In this document: positions 42,565 through 51,405 of the stretch, in pieces
Numbering within the stretch: position 1 is the stretch's first letter
How the letters are laid out: the number at the start of each line of letters is the position of its first letter
NCBI GenBank assembly: GCA_002327445.1
Contig: DCWA01000026.1
Span: forward strand, 42,324 to 106,323
DNA: 64,000 bases
Direction: 5' to 3'
Origin: Desulfobacteraceae bacterium UBA2174
Lineage (GTDB): Bacteria; Desulfobacterota; Desulfobacteria; Desulfobacterales; UBA2174
Notes under the pieces: model-generated
Database searches by the model: none
What the model saw: only the letters and a program-made list of their open reading frames with translations
Told to the model about the DNA's origin: nothing
Program-made: the position numbers and the translations under genes

Positions 42565-44364
42565 TCACACCTGCTGCTGGCAGAGGCGATGATAAAAACC
42601 CCGCCGCACCAACAGTGCTTCGTGGGTGCCTTCCTCCAGGATCCGTCCGTGGTGGAGCACGGCGATGCGGTCGGCGGCCCGGGCCGTGGACAGGCGGTGG
42701 GCGATGAGCATGGCCGATCGGCGGCGGGTGAGGTTGGCCAGGGCCGCCTGGATCTTGTCCTCGGTGGCCGAGTCGACGTGCGCCGTGGCCTCGTCGAAGA
42801 TGATCAGGGCCGGATTGCGCGCCAGGGCCCGGGCGATGGCCACCAACTGGCGCTCGCCGCTGGACAGGGTCCGGCCCCCTTCGCCGATGCGGGTATCCAG
42901 CCCCTCGGGCATCCGCTGCACCAGTTCCGTGCACTGGGCCGCATCGAGGAGGGCGGCCGCCCGGGCCGGGTCCGGCGCGCCGTCGGGGAAGATGTTGGCG
43001 CGCAGCGTGTCGGAGAAAAGGAACGGTTCCTGGGCCACCAGGGCGATCTCCTGGCGCACGGCCGCGGCCTCCCGTCCGGCGATGTCGCGGCCTTGGAAAA
43101 GAATCTTCCCCTGTTGCGGTTCATAGAACCGCAGCAGCAGGTGAATCATCGAGGTCTTGCCCGCTCCGGTGGGCCCCACCACGGCCAGTGTCTCGCCGGG
43201 GGCCAGGCGCAGGGACAGACCGTTGAGCACCGGCTGGTCCGGCGTATAGCTGAACACCACGTCCTGGAACTCGAGGGCCGCGCCATCCACGGCAGCGGGT
43301 GGCGAAAAGTCGTCCTTCCGCACCGGCGCATCCACGGCCGTCTCGTCCATCAGGGCGAAAATCCGCTCCACCGAAGCCATGGCATTTTGCATGATGTTGT
43401 ATTTTTCCGAGACGTCCCGGATCGGCCGGAAGAACATGCGCATGTAGGAGATGTAGGCCACCAGGGTGCCGAGGCTGATGCGATCGGCGATCACCGCGCC
43501 GCCGCCGAAATAGATCACCATGGCCAGGGTCGCGGCGCTGAGCACTTCGATCACCGGCATGAAGACGGCGAACACGTGGATCTGGTCCATTCCCAGACGG
43601 TAATGGAGATCGTTGAGATCCTTGAAGGACCGGGCGTTGGCCGCCTCGCGGCCCATGAGCTGAATGACGGCAAGGCCCCCGATGGTCTCGGACAGACGGG
43701 TATTGATCTCGGCCAGGCGCAGGGTCAACTGCCGAAACAGGGTGCGGCTGCGGCGGGCGAAATGCCACGCGGCCGCCAGCACCAGGGGCAGAATGGAAAA
43801 GGAGAGCAGGGCCAACCGGGCGTCCAGGGCCAGGAGGATCGTGGCGATGCCGGCCATGAGGAACATGTCCTTGAAAACGAAGGCCACCACCGAGGTGAAT
43901 AGCTCGTGGAGATTCTGGGTGTCGTTGGTGGCCCGGGTCACCAGGCGCCCCACCGGCTGGCGGTCGAAGAAGCCCACCGGCAGGCGCAGCACGCGGGTGA
44001 TCAGGTCGATGCGCAGGGCGTGCATGACCCGCTGGCCGATGGTTTCCATGGCCTGGACCTGAAAGAAGGTGGCGGCGAAGCTGGCCCCTGCCAGCAGGAA
44101 GAAGAGGGCGGTGAGGCGGGCGATGCCCCCGAAGCGCTCCGCCATCGGCATTTCGGCCCCGCGGGGAACGATGTAGCCGTCGATGGCCATCTTGGTCACG
44201 TACGGCAAGGCCACTTCCAGCGCGGTGATGAGCAGGACCAGGGCCACGGCGCCGGCCAATTGGCGGGTATGGGGCTTCAGGTACCGCCAGAGCCGCAGCA
44301 GCAGCCTGACATCGTAGGCCCGGGCCAGGGGGCGCTCCGGATCGTAGACGCCGTCAATTGGCAT
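42565..44364 (-). CDS. ABC exporter, half-transporter with canonical Walker B (heterodimer partner)
   Basis: A 599-residue half-transporter of the multidrug/lipid exporter type. The membrane domain spans about residues 20-320 (ALEVALPYVTKMAIDGYIVP near its start). The ATPase domain has Walker A GPTGAGKTSMIHLLLRFYEP, the variant signature LSSGERQLVAIARALARNP and Walker B ALIIFDEATAHVDSATE with the catalytic glutamate. The start at 44364 has ggaggacaacggcg and overlaps the preceding gene's stop by 11 bp. With its partner it forms a heterodimer resembling BmrC/BmrD-like pairs, with one ATP site degenerate. The substrate is unknown. Confidence 0.92.
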   Translation of the reverse strand: MPIDGVYDPERPLARAYDVRLLLRLWRYLKPHTRQLAGAVALVLLITALEVALPYVTKMAIDGYIVPRGAEMPMAERFGGIARLTALFFLLAGASFAATFFQVQAMETIGQRVMHALRIDLITRVLRLPVGFFDRQPVGRLVTRATNDTQNLHELFTSVVAFVFKDMFLMAGIATILLALDARLALLSFSILPLVLAAAWHFARRSRTLFRQLTLRLAEINTRLSETIGGLAVIQLMGREAANARSFKDLNDLHYRLGMDQIHVFAVFMPVIEVLSAATLAMVIYFGGGAVIADRISLGTLVAYISYMRMFFRPIRDVSEKYNIMQNAMASVERIFALMDETAVDAPVRKDDFSPPAAVDGAALEFQDVVFSYTPDQPVLNGLSLRLAPGETLAVVGPTGAGKTSMIHLLLRFYEPQQGKILFQGRDIAGREAAAVRQEIALVAQEPFLFSDTLRANIFPDGAPDPARAAALLDAAQCTELVQRMPEGLDTRIGEGGRTLSSGERQLVAIARALARNPALIIFDEATAHVDSATEDKIQAALANLTRRRSAMLIAHRLSTARAADRIAVLHHGRILEEGTHEALLVRRGFYHRLCQQQV

Positions 44365-46090
44365 CGCCGTTGTCCTCCATGGCCTGGACGCGCAGGGTAT
44401 CGCGGTAGTAGGCGTTTTGCGCCGCCACCGCATCGTGGGGACCCATGGCGCTCACCGCGCCGTTGTCCATCACCACGATGCGGTCGGTCCAGCGCACCGC
44501 GGCCATGCGATGGCTGACGATGAGTGCCATGCGGCCCGCGGCGCGGCGTTTGAGCGCTTCAATCACCTTCCGGCTGGTGACGGTGTCCAGTTGGCTGATG
44601 GGGTCGTCGAGAAGCAGGATCGGCCGATCGCTCAGCAGGGCCCTGGCCAGCGCCACCCGCTGTTTCTGGCCGCCGGAGAGCATGACCCCGCGTTCGCCCA
44701 CCACGGTATCCAGGCCGGCGGGCAGCCGTTGGATCATCGATTCGAGGCCGGCGTCGGCGAGGGCGGCCTCCAGGACCGCTGGCGCCACCTCCTGGCCCAT
44801 GGTGATGTTGTCACCCAGAGCGCCCGCGAAGATGAACGGCTCCTGGGGCACGTAGGCGATCCGGCCGCGCAGGTCGGCCAGGCGGATCTCGGCCAAGGGG
44901 CGTCCGTCCACGGCCACGGTGCCGGCGGTGGGTTCGTAGAGCCGCGCGATGAGGCGGATCAGGCTTGTCTTGCCGCTGCCGGGAGGGCCTACGATGCCAT
45001 AGCTGCGTCCGGCCTCGAACCGCAAGTTGATGCCGGACAAGGCCCGGCGGTCGTCGCCGTAGGTCAGGCGGACATCGTTCAGGGCGATTTCGCGGGGAGA
45101 ACCCGCCAGGGGAAGGGCCGCCGGGCCGTCGGCGATGGCCGGTGCCGTGTTGAAGATGGCGGCCAGACGCTCCAGGGAGGCCTTGCCGCGCTGGATCAGG
45201 TTCATCACCCAGCCCAGGGCCATCATCGGCCAGGTGATCAGTCCGATGTAGCTGATGAAGGCGACGAAATCGCCGGGCGTGATCCGGCCGGCCACGGTGG
45301 CCCGCCCCCCCAGCAGGAGCACCAGGGCCAGGCTGATGTTGGAAAAAAGCATCATCATGGGGAAGAAGGATCCGGTGATGCGCACCAGCTTCAGGTTTTC
45401 CTGGACATACCGGTCCGAGGCGGCGTCGGCCCGCCGTTTGGCGGCCGGCTCGAGCGTGTAGGCCTTGACCACGCGGATGCCGCTGAAATGCTCGCGAACC
45501 GTTTCCGTCAGAGCGGCGAAGGCGGCCTGGACCTGCTGATAGCGCCGATGCATGCGGCGGCTGAACAGCCGCGTGCCCGCGGCGATCATCGGCATGGGCA
45601 CCAGCACCAGGACGGTGAGCCGCCAATCGATGTACACCATGAAACCGATAGCCGCCGCGCCGAGGACCACGGCATCGGTGAGGGCCACCATCCCCATCCC
45701 CGTGGCCATGCGGACGTGGTTGATGTCATTGGTGGCGTGGGCCATGAGACTGCCGGTGGGATGGCGGTCGAAGAAGGCCGGTTCGAGTTTTTGCAGATGC
45801 TCCAGCAGCCGCCAACGCAGGTCCCTTTCCACCTTGCGGGAGGTGCCGATGAGGCATCGGCGCCAGACGTAGCGGAACACCCCGATCCCCACGGCCAGCA
45901 TCAGGATCTGCGTTGCGTAGCCGGCCAGGGCGACCGGTCCCGTGGCAGTGGTCAGGTCGTCCACCGCCCATTTGACCACCCGGGGAATCCACAGCTGCAT
46001 CAAATCCACCACCACCAGGCAGCAGACCCCCAGCAGGATGGTCCATCGGTTGTCACGCAGGCAGGGAGCGACCAGTTGAAACGGGCTCAC
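44354..46090 (-). CDS. ABC exporter, half-transporter with degenerate Walker B
   Basis: A 578-residue half-transporter encoded first in the pair. The N-terminal membrane region (about residues 1-310) is followed by an ATPase domain with Walker A GPPGSGKTSLIRLIARLYEP, the canonical signature LSGGQKQRVALARALLS, and Walker B PILLLDDPISQLDTVTS, in which aspartate replaces the catalytic glutamate. The canonical signature here should complete the active ATP site, and its partner's LSSGE the degenerate one. The start at 46090 lies about 100 bp from the divergent RNB gene. Export of a drug, lipid or peptide is inferred from the family only. Confidence 0.92.
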   Translation of the reverse strand: MSPFQLVAPCLRDNRWTILLGVCCLVVVDLMQLWIPRVVKWAVDDLTTATGPVALAGYATQILMLAVGIGVFRYVWRRCLIGTSRKVERDLRWRLLEHLQKLEPAFFDRHPTGSLMAHATNDINHVRMATGMGMVALTDAVVLGAAAIGFMVYIDWRLTVLVLVPMPMIAAGTRLFSRRMHRRYQQVQAAFAALTETVREHFSGIRVVKAYTLEPAAKRRADAASDRYVQENLKLVRITGSFFPMMMLFSNISLALVLLLGGRATVAGRITPGDFVAFISYIGLITWPMMALGWVMNLIQRGKASLERLAAIFNTAPAIADGPAALPLAGSPREIALNDVRLTYGDDRRALSGINLRFEAGRSYGIVGPPGSGKTSLIRLIARLYEPTAGTVAVDGRPLAEIRLADLRGRIAYVPQEPFIFAGALGDNITMGQEVAPAVLEAALADAGLESMIQRLPAGLDTVVGERGVMLSGGQKQRVALARALLSDRPILLLDDPISQLDTVTSRKVIEALKRRAAGRMALIVSHRMAAVRWTDRIVVMDNGAVSAMGPHDAVAAQNAYYRDTLRVQAMEDNGDAN

Positions 46091-46197
46091 AGGCGGACTC
46101 CGGCAGCCTTTGGCCCGGTGGGGAGGCCGTCCGGCGAAAAAGGGCGCCTGAGCGGGTCGTTGACTTTGGCCAGGGGCGTTGTTAAGAGCATATCCTT

Positions 46198-48192
46198 ATG
46201 GAAATCGGCCATGTCGTCGAATTTATCGACCATGAAAAAATACTGTGCGCCGTCGTTCTGGAAGTCAAGAAGGAACGGCTTCGGATTTTGACCGAGAATG
46301 GCCGCGAGGTCAAGCTGGCGGTGGGGCGGCTATCCCACCATGGCCTCACCCGCATCGATCCTGGCGCCAGCCGGGTGCGGACCCTCGAGATGCTGCGGGC
46401 GACGGCCGCGCGGCGGCGGACACTGGCCGCCATGATCGATGTCCGGCTCCTCTGGGAAACGCTCAACGAGAACCAGTCCTGGATCGATCTGGATACCATG
46501 GCCGGGCTCTGTTTCCCCGGCCAGGCCGACGGCGAGCATCAGTCGGCGGTGATCCGGGCCCTCTTCGACCACCGTCTGTATTTCCGCTATGACCGCAACC
46601 AGTTTTCCCCCGTTTCACGGGACGATGTCGAGCGGCGCATCGCCAAGGAGGCTGAAGCGGCCCGTTTCCGGAAGACCGTGGAAACCGCCGCGCAATGGCT
46701 CAAGGCGGTTCGGGAAACCGATCCGCCGCCGCCGGCACCGGCCATCGAGGCACCGGCGGACCTGGAAACCCTGCTGCTGGACTACCTCCTCCACGGTCGC
46801 GATAGCGTCCATGGCACCCTGGTGCGGGAGATCCTTGGCCGGGCGGGGGTGCCGGAAGCCGACGGAATCCTGCCGATCCTGGTCAAAACCGGCAAACTGG
46901 CGCCGGATGTCAACCTGGACCTGCACCGCTACGAGGCTCCGGTGGCATTTGCGGAAGCCGAGCTGGCCGCCGCCGAAACCGCCCTGTCCGGGAGGCGTGG
47001 GGACTTCCTGGAAAATGGGCGCCAGGACCTGACCGATCTGCGGCTGTTGACCATCGACGGCCAGGCCACGCTGGATTTTGACGACGCCCTGAGCCTGGAG
47101 GCGTTGGACAACGGGTGGCGCCTGGGGGTACACATCGCCGACGTCGGCGCCGTGGTGGTCCGGGACGGGATTCTGGACATGGCGGCGCGGGCGCGGGGCA
47201 GTTCCATCTACCTGCCCGATCTGAAGATTCCGATGTTGCCGCCCTCTCTGGCCGAGGGCGGGTGCAGCCTGAGGGCGGATCGTCTGCGGCCGGCCATCAG
47301 CCTGCTGCTCACCCTGGATGAGCGGCTGGAGATTGCCGACCAGCGCATCGTGGCCAGCCTGATCCGGGTGGGAGAGCAGTTGACCTACCATGACGTGAAC
47401 CTCATGGTGGATCAGCGGGAGGACCTGGCCCGGCTCCAGCGCATCGCGATCCATTTCCGGCAGCGGCGCATCGAAGCCGGCGCGGTGCAGATCAACGTCC
47501 CCGAAGTGGTCGCCTCCCTCGATGGCAACGGCCGGGTGGCCGTCCACCGTTTCAACCGGGAGAGTCCGGCCCGCCTGATTGTTTCGGAGTTGATGATCCT
47601 GGCCAATTGGCAGATGGCCAAGGCGTTGGCCCGGTGGGGGCTGCCAGCCATTTTCCGCAGCCAGCCCGCGCCGCGGGAGCGCCTCTACCACGGCGAGGAG
47701 GGCACGCTCTTCCAGCATCACATGCAGCGCAAGCTGCTCAGCCGTCTGGTGCTCGACACCCGGCCCCGGCCTCATGTCGGCCTCGGGGTGGATGCCTACG
47801 TCACCGCGACTTCTCCCATCCGCAAATACTTCGACCTGGTGACCCAGCGCCAACTGCGTGCCGGCCTGGGACTCGATCCTCCCTGCCGCGAAGAGGATGT
47901 CGCCCGGATGCTCCGGGTGCTCGAGCAGCCCCTGGCCCGGGTGGCGCTGATTCAGCGCAACCGGCAGCGCTACTGGCTGCTGAAGTACCTGGAGGGCCGC
48001 ATCGGCGCCAAGGAGGAGGCCATCTGTCTGCAGCGCCGGCGCTCCAGTTACTTGATCCTCATTCCCGAGTACATGCTCGAATGCGAACTGCCATTGTCCG
48101 CCGGCACCACCCTCAATCCCGGGGACCTGGTCCAGGTGACCCTTCAGCACGTGGACGCCCGCCGCGATTTCTTGCGCGTCTTTCTGGGGTAG
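46198..48192 (+). CDS. RNB-domain exoribonuclease (RNase II/R type)
   Basis: A 664-residue 3'-5' exoribonuclease. The catalytic RNB domain (about residues 270-590) starts with the metal-binding signature LLTIDGQATLDFDDALSLEAL, where the aspartates are at the expected spacing, and continues WRLGVHIADVGAVVRDG-type sequence and MLPPSLAEGGCSLRADRLRPAISLLLTLDE. ATSPIRKYFDLVTQRQL and LKYLEGRIGAKEE lie near its end. The N-terminal cold-shock-like region is short and unusual. A short S1-like segment ends the protein. The ATG at 46198 follows a purine-rich stretch. Length and layout match the 650-700-residue RNB proteins of Desulfobacterota rather than E. coli RNase R. Confidence 0.9.
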   Translation: MEIGHVVEFIDHEKILCAVVLEVKKERLRILTENGREVKLAVGRLSHHGLTRIDPGASRVRTLEMLRATAARRRTLAAMIDVRLLWETLNENQSWIDLDTMAGLCFPGQADGEHQSAVIRALFDHRLYFRYDRNQFSPVSRDDVERRIAKEAEAARFRKTVETAAQWLKAVRETDPPPPAPAIEAPADLETLLLDYLLHGRDSVHGTLVREILGRAGVPEADGILPILVKTGKLAPDVNLDLHRYEAPVAFAEAELAAAETALSGRRGDFLENGRQDLTDLRLLTIDGQATLDFDDALSLEALDNGWRLGVHIADVGAVVVRDGILDMAARARGSSIYLPDLKIPMLPPSLAEGGCSLRADRLRPAISLLLTLDERLEIADQRIVASLIRVGEQLTYHDVNLMVDQREDLARLQRIAIHFRQRRIEAGAVQINVPEVVASLDGNGRVAVHRFNRESPARLIVSELMILANWQMAKALARWGLPAIFRSQPAPRERLYHGEEGTLFQHHMQRKLLSRLVLDTRPRPHVGLGVDAYVTATSPIRKYFDLVTQRQLRAGLGLDPPCREEDVARMLRVLEQPLARVALIQRNRQRYWLLKYLEGRIGAKEEAICLQRRRSSYLILIPEYMLECELPLSAGTTLNPGDLVQVTLQHVDARRDFLRVFLG

Positions 48193-48198
48193 GACGGG

Positions 48199-48591
48199 TC
48201 AGAGCTTGATCTCGGCGGCCTGGATCATGGCCACGAACGGTCGGTCGGCGGGAGCGAAATCGAAGCCTTCCAGGTTTTCGGCCGTCACCCAGCGGGCCTC
48301 CTGATGGTCGTTGAGGCGGATGGATCCGCGGAAGGCGTTCACCCGGAAGACGATCAGTTCCACGGCGCCGAAATCGTATGGGTGCACATGGCGGCCAAGG
48401 GTTTCGCCGATGGTCGCCTCGATGTCGAATTCTTCCCTCAGCTCGCGCCGCAGGCAGGCTTCGGGGGTTTCGCCGGGTTCGATCTTGCCGCCGGGAAATT
48501 CCCACTTGCCCCCGAGGCGCGCTGTGGGCTTGCGGCGGGCGATGAAGACGCGACCGCCTTCGGCGATAACGGCCGCCGTCACGCGGATCAC
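48199..48591 (-). CDS. NUDIX hydrolase, MutT-like (8-oxo-dGTP pyrophosphatase type)
   Basis: A 130-residue NUDIX enzyme starting at GTG 48591 (MIRVTAAVIAEGGRVFIARR). The catalytic box is GKIEPGETPEACLRRELREEFDI (about residues 38-60), preceded by KWEFPGGK, the arrangement of MutT/NudG-like enzymes that remove oxidised or modified nucleotides. Length is normal. Its start codon overlaps the stop codon of a short upstream frame (GTGA), suggesting coupling. It is convergent with the RNB gene (6-bp gap). The exact nucleotide substrate is not deducible. Confidence 0.9.
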   Translation of the reverse strand: MIRVTAAVIAEGGRVFIARRKPTARLGGKWEFPGGKIEPGETPEACLRRELREEFDIEATIGETLGRHVHPYDFGAVELIVFRVNAFRGSIRLNDHQEARWVTAENLEGFDFAPADRPFVAMIQAAEIKL

Positions 48592-48704
48592 GACAAGATC
48601 TCCCCTTTGATCGGGTCGGGGATGAGGGCCGCCAGTTTGCCGTAGTCATGGCGCACCACGCTCCCGCCGCCGATGGTGACGATACCATGAGCTGCTGCCG
48701 GCAC
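48588..48704 (-). CDS. Short 38-codon frame upstream of the MutT-like gene
   Basis: A frame from GTG 48704 encodes MPAAAHGIVTIGGGSVVRHD and YGKLAALIPDPIKGEILS, ending at a TGA that overlaps the NUDIX start (GTGA). The site aaaggagtcccc precedes it. Glycine-rich VTIGGGSVVRH has no obvious family. It may be a real small protein, a leader that couples translation of the NUDIX gene, or the decayed end of a longer gene. The overlap and ribosome site favour translation; no function can be named. Confidence 0.4.
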   Translation of the reverse strand: MPAAAHGIVTIGGGSVVRHDYGKLAALIPDPIKGEILS

Positions 48705-48718
48705 CGGGGACTCCTTTT

Positions 48719-49495
48719 TCACCGTTCAAAGGTCAGCTTGAAACAGCGGCGCCCCGCCACGGTCGGCGGATCCGTTACGGGGGCGAAGGTCCATTCGCAG
48801 AAGGTGGCCGGCCCCTGACGGCTCACCAGCAGCACGGTTGAAGACCGGGTCCCGTAATCCGGGCTGACAATGAACCGCGACCCCAGGCGCCGTTCCCATT
48901 CCAGGCCCACGCCGGTGTCGGGAAGCCGATCGTCCGGGGGCTGACCCCGGTCGACGAGCAGCGCCAGCAGGGCCTCCGGGGCGATTTCTCCGGTCGTCGC
49001 GAGGCGGGCCAACGCCGCCTTGCCCTCGGCCACTTTGGGCCAGGGGGTGTCGAGCAGGTGGTTGCTCAGGCCGTGGATCCCCGGCGCGACGGGTTGTGGC
49101 CCCTGCCCACGGCTGCCCAGATACCACACTTCTTCGCCGTCGGCCACGATGAGGTTGAAATCGTTGTACGCGCCGCGCCGGCCATGGACATCCATCAGAT
49201 AGGAATGAGGGGCTGCGGCGCCGCGGACGAAGTCTGCCACGAGCTGTCCCCGCGACCGGACCTTGATGGCCGTGGCGGCCGGATCGCGATAGTTGGTCAC
49301 GGCCGCCATGCGGCCACTGCGGGAGATCGCCAGCCACGTGCCGCCGGCCTCCAGGTCCCTGCCGCCGAGCAGGCCGCGACCGTCGGACCAGTAGGCCGCC
49401 GCGGCGGTGGGCCGGCGGTGGAATTCATCCCGGTTGGCGGCGAGAATCATCCGGTACCGGGGGTGGCAGGCGTGGGCCAGGAGGATGAGGCACAT
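48719..49495 (-). CDS. NRDE (TANGO2-like) family protein
   Basis: A 258-residue protein of the NRDE family, named for its conserved motif; here LAANRDEFHRRPTAAAAYWSDG. The start MCLILLAHACHPRYRMIL is typical, with cysteine at position 2, often the likely nucleophile of N-terminal nucleophile-type hydrolases. WLAISRSGRMAAVTNYRDPAA and HGLSNHLLDTPWPKV are further family blocks. The start at 49495 has gagggttgcccga; an ATG five codons upstream is possible. The biochemical role of the bacterial proteins is unknown. It is divergent from the thiolase gene. Confidence 0.88.
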   Translation of the reverse strand: MCLILLAHACHPRYRMILAANRDEFHRRPTAAAAYWSDGRGLLGGRDLEAGGTWLAISRSGRMAAVTNYRDPAATAIKVRSRGQLVADFVRGAAAPHSYLMDVHGRRGAYNDFNLIVADGEEVWYLGSRGQGPQPVAPGIHGLSNHLLDTPWPKVAEGKAALARLATTGEIAPEALLALLVDRGQPPDDRLPDTGVGLEWERRLGSRFIVSPDYGTRSSTVLLVSRQGPATFCEWTFAPVTDPPTVAGRRCFKLTFER

Positions 49496-49635
49496 TCGGG
49501 CAACCCTCATTGATTCTTGATGCCGACCGTGATAAAAAATTGCGTCTTGGCGGCGGCGGAAAAACGATCGTTTCGTCGACCCCTAAAGCCACAACACAAC
49601 TTCAAAGATAATTCAACTCACAAGGGAGGAAAGTC

Positions 49636-50922
49636 ATGCGGGAAGTGGTCATCGTCAGCGGGGCACGCACGGCCATCGGGACCTTCGGCGGTGGACTCAA
49701 GACGGTGAGCGCCATCGACCTGGGCGCCACCGTGATGAAGGAGACGCTCAAACGGGCCGGGGTGCGGCCGGTGCGCAGCCGACGGATGGCCGAGACCGCT
49801 CCGGATGCCCTGCGCGATCAAGGGACGATCCCCCTGGAGAAGGCGGCGGCCGAATACGATGCCGCAGCGCCGGAGTTGGTGATCGATGAAGTGGTCATGG
49901 GCAATGTGCTCACGGGCGGGCAGGGGCAGAACCCGGCGCGCCAGGCGATGGTCCGGGCCGGCATCCCCAAGGAGACGCCGGCCTTCACGCTCAACAAGGT
50001 GTGCGGCTCCGGTCTCAAGGCCATCACCGTGGGGGCCCAGGCGATCATGACGGGCCAGGCGGACGTGGTGCTCGCCGGGGGGCAGGAAAACATGAGCCTG
50101 GCGCCCATGGCCCTGCTCAAGGCCCGCTGGGGCCATCGCATGGAGCTGACCGGCGTCGGCGAGGTCCATGACCTGATGGTGTTCGACGGCCTCTGGGAGA
50201 TCTTTTACGGCTACCACATGGGGCAGACCGCCGAGAACATCGCTTCCCTCTACGGCATCGGCCGCCAGGAGCAGGACGAATTGGGCCTGCTGAGCCACCA
50301 GCGGGCGCGCAAGGCCATCACCGACGGCATTTTCGCCGAGGAGATCGTGCCGGTGACCATTGCTTCGCGCAAGGGCGATACCGTGGTGGCCGTCGACGAG
50401 CGGCCCATGGATACCACCCTGGAGAAGATGGCCCGTCTCAAGCCCGCTTTCCGCAAGGACGGCACCGTGACCGCCGGCAACGCCTCGGGCATCAACGATG
50501 CCGCCGCCGCCGTGCTGCTCATGACCGCGGAGAAAGCCCGCGAACTCGGTTTGGAACCGTTCGTCAAGATCCGTGCCTTCGCCGCCGGCGGCGTGGACCC
50601 GGCCTACATGGGGCTGGGGCCGATTCCGGCGGTGCGGCGTGCCCTGGCCAACGCCGGCATGACCATGGCCGACATGGAGATGGTGGAACTCAACGAGGCC
50701 TTCGCCTCCCAGGCCATCGCCTGCATGCGGGAGCTGGGCCTGGCCGTGGATCGGGCCAACCAACTGGGCAGCGGCATCAGCCTCGGGCATCCCATCGGTT
50801 GCACCGGCGCGCGCCAGGTGGTCACCGGCATGTACCAGATGCGGCGGCAAAACCTCGCTACCGGCCTTTTTACGATGTGCATCGGTGGCGGGATGGGCAT
50901 GGCGATGATCGCGGAGCGCTGA
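49636..50922 (+). CDS. Acetyl-CoA acetyltransferase / thiolase
   Basis: A 428-residue thiolase that cleaves 3-ketoacyl-CoA or condenses acetyl-CoA units. The acyl-carrying cysteine is C123 (NKVCGSGLKA). The NEAFASQAIAC, GHPIGCTGARQVVTG and CIGGGMGMAMI motifs hold the other catalytic His and Cys. The protein is about 35 residues longer than the usual 393: an insertion of about residues 45-80 (RPVRSRRMAETAPDALRDQG and PLEKAAAEYDAAAPE) sits between RAG and VIDEVVMGNV. The start follows caagggaggaaagtc. No beta-oxidation partner is adjacent. Identity is firm, direction is not. Confidence 0.93.
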   Translation: MREVVIVSGARTAIGTFGGGLKTVSAIDLGATVMKETLKRAGVRPVRSRRMAETAPDALRDQGTIPLEKAAAEYDAAAPELVIDEVVMGNVLTGGQGQNPARQAMVRAGIPKETPAFTLNKVCGSGLKAITVGAQAIMTGQADVVLAGGQENMSLAPMALLKARWGHRMELTGVGEVHDLMVFDGLWEIFYGYHMGQTAENIASLYGIGRQEQDELGLLSHQRARKAITDGIFAEEIVPVTIASRKGDTVVAVDERPMDTTLEKMARLKPAFRKDGTVTAGNASGINDAAAAVLLMTAEKARELGLEPFVKIRAFAAGGVDPAYMGLGPIPAVRRALANAGMTMADMEMVELNEAFASQAIACMRELGLAVDRANQLGSGISLGHPIGCTGARQVVTGMYQMRRQNLATGLFTMCIGGGMGMAMIAER

Positions 50923-51074
50923 TGGGATCCATGGCGCCATCCTCGATCTTTTCGCTGTACTTTCAGCGGTGTTGCTGGTATTTCAACAGACTTGAAAAAG
51001 CAGGCCGCAAGGGATTGAACCGGCCGTCGAAGTCCTGATCGGCGGCAACCTTTTCGACATGAGGAGGGGATCCG

Positions 51075-51239
51075 ATGAGCGTCGCCCGGAAATTGGGAAT
51101 CCTGGTATTTTTCGGTGTGCCGGCCATCGTCGGGGGAGGCATCGTCTATGCCCTGACCGGCGACAACTACACGGCGGTGTTTGTCTATGAGTCTCTGCTG
51201 ATCATGGCCGCCGGCGCCTGGATCGCCCGGCTTTCCTGA
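51075..51239 (+). CDS. Small two-helix membrane protein
   Basis: A 54-residue protein with two hydrophobic spans: LGILVFFGVPAIVGGGIVYAL and VYESLLIMAAGAWIARLS, joined by TGDNYTAVF. The start follows the strong gaggaggggatccg site. It lies between thiolase and gyrA, with a terminator after it. I do not recognise the family, but the ribosome site and hydrophobic pattern make it a likely gene. A partner is not obvious. Confidence 0.65.
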   Translation: MSVARKLGILVFFGVPAIVGGGIVYALTGDNYTAVFVYESLLIMAAGAWIARLS

Positions 51240-51275
51240 TTTTTTACCTCATTGGCTGTTCATCGCATTTTCACC

Positions 51276-51323
51276 GCGGCACCCTCTTTCCCCGGCGGGA
51301 AAAGGCGGTGCCGCCTTTTTTTG
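51276..51323 (+). terminator. Rho-independent terminator before gyrA
   Basis: A stem of gcggcacc (51276-51283) with ggtgccgc (51307-51314) is followed by cttttttt, ending the small membrane protein message 40-80 bp past its stop. Confidence 0.7.
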
Positions 51324-51405
51324 CGCCGCATCGGCGTGAACCGTTTTCGTCCTCGGCCGGCCGCCGTTGTCCGGGCCGCTCCGTCGGCGATGCGCAGGTG
51401 ACGAG

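Noticed and set aside
40801..43902. A 1033-codon plus-strand frame opposite fhs and the ABC gene
   Set aside because: It is the antisense shadow of high-GC genes on the other strand, which have clear families and ribosome sites.
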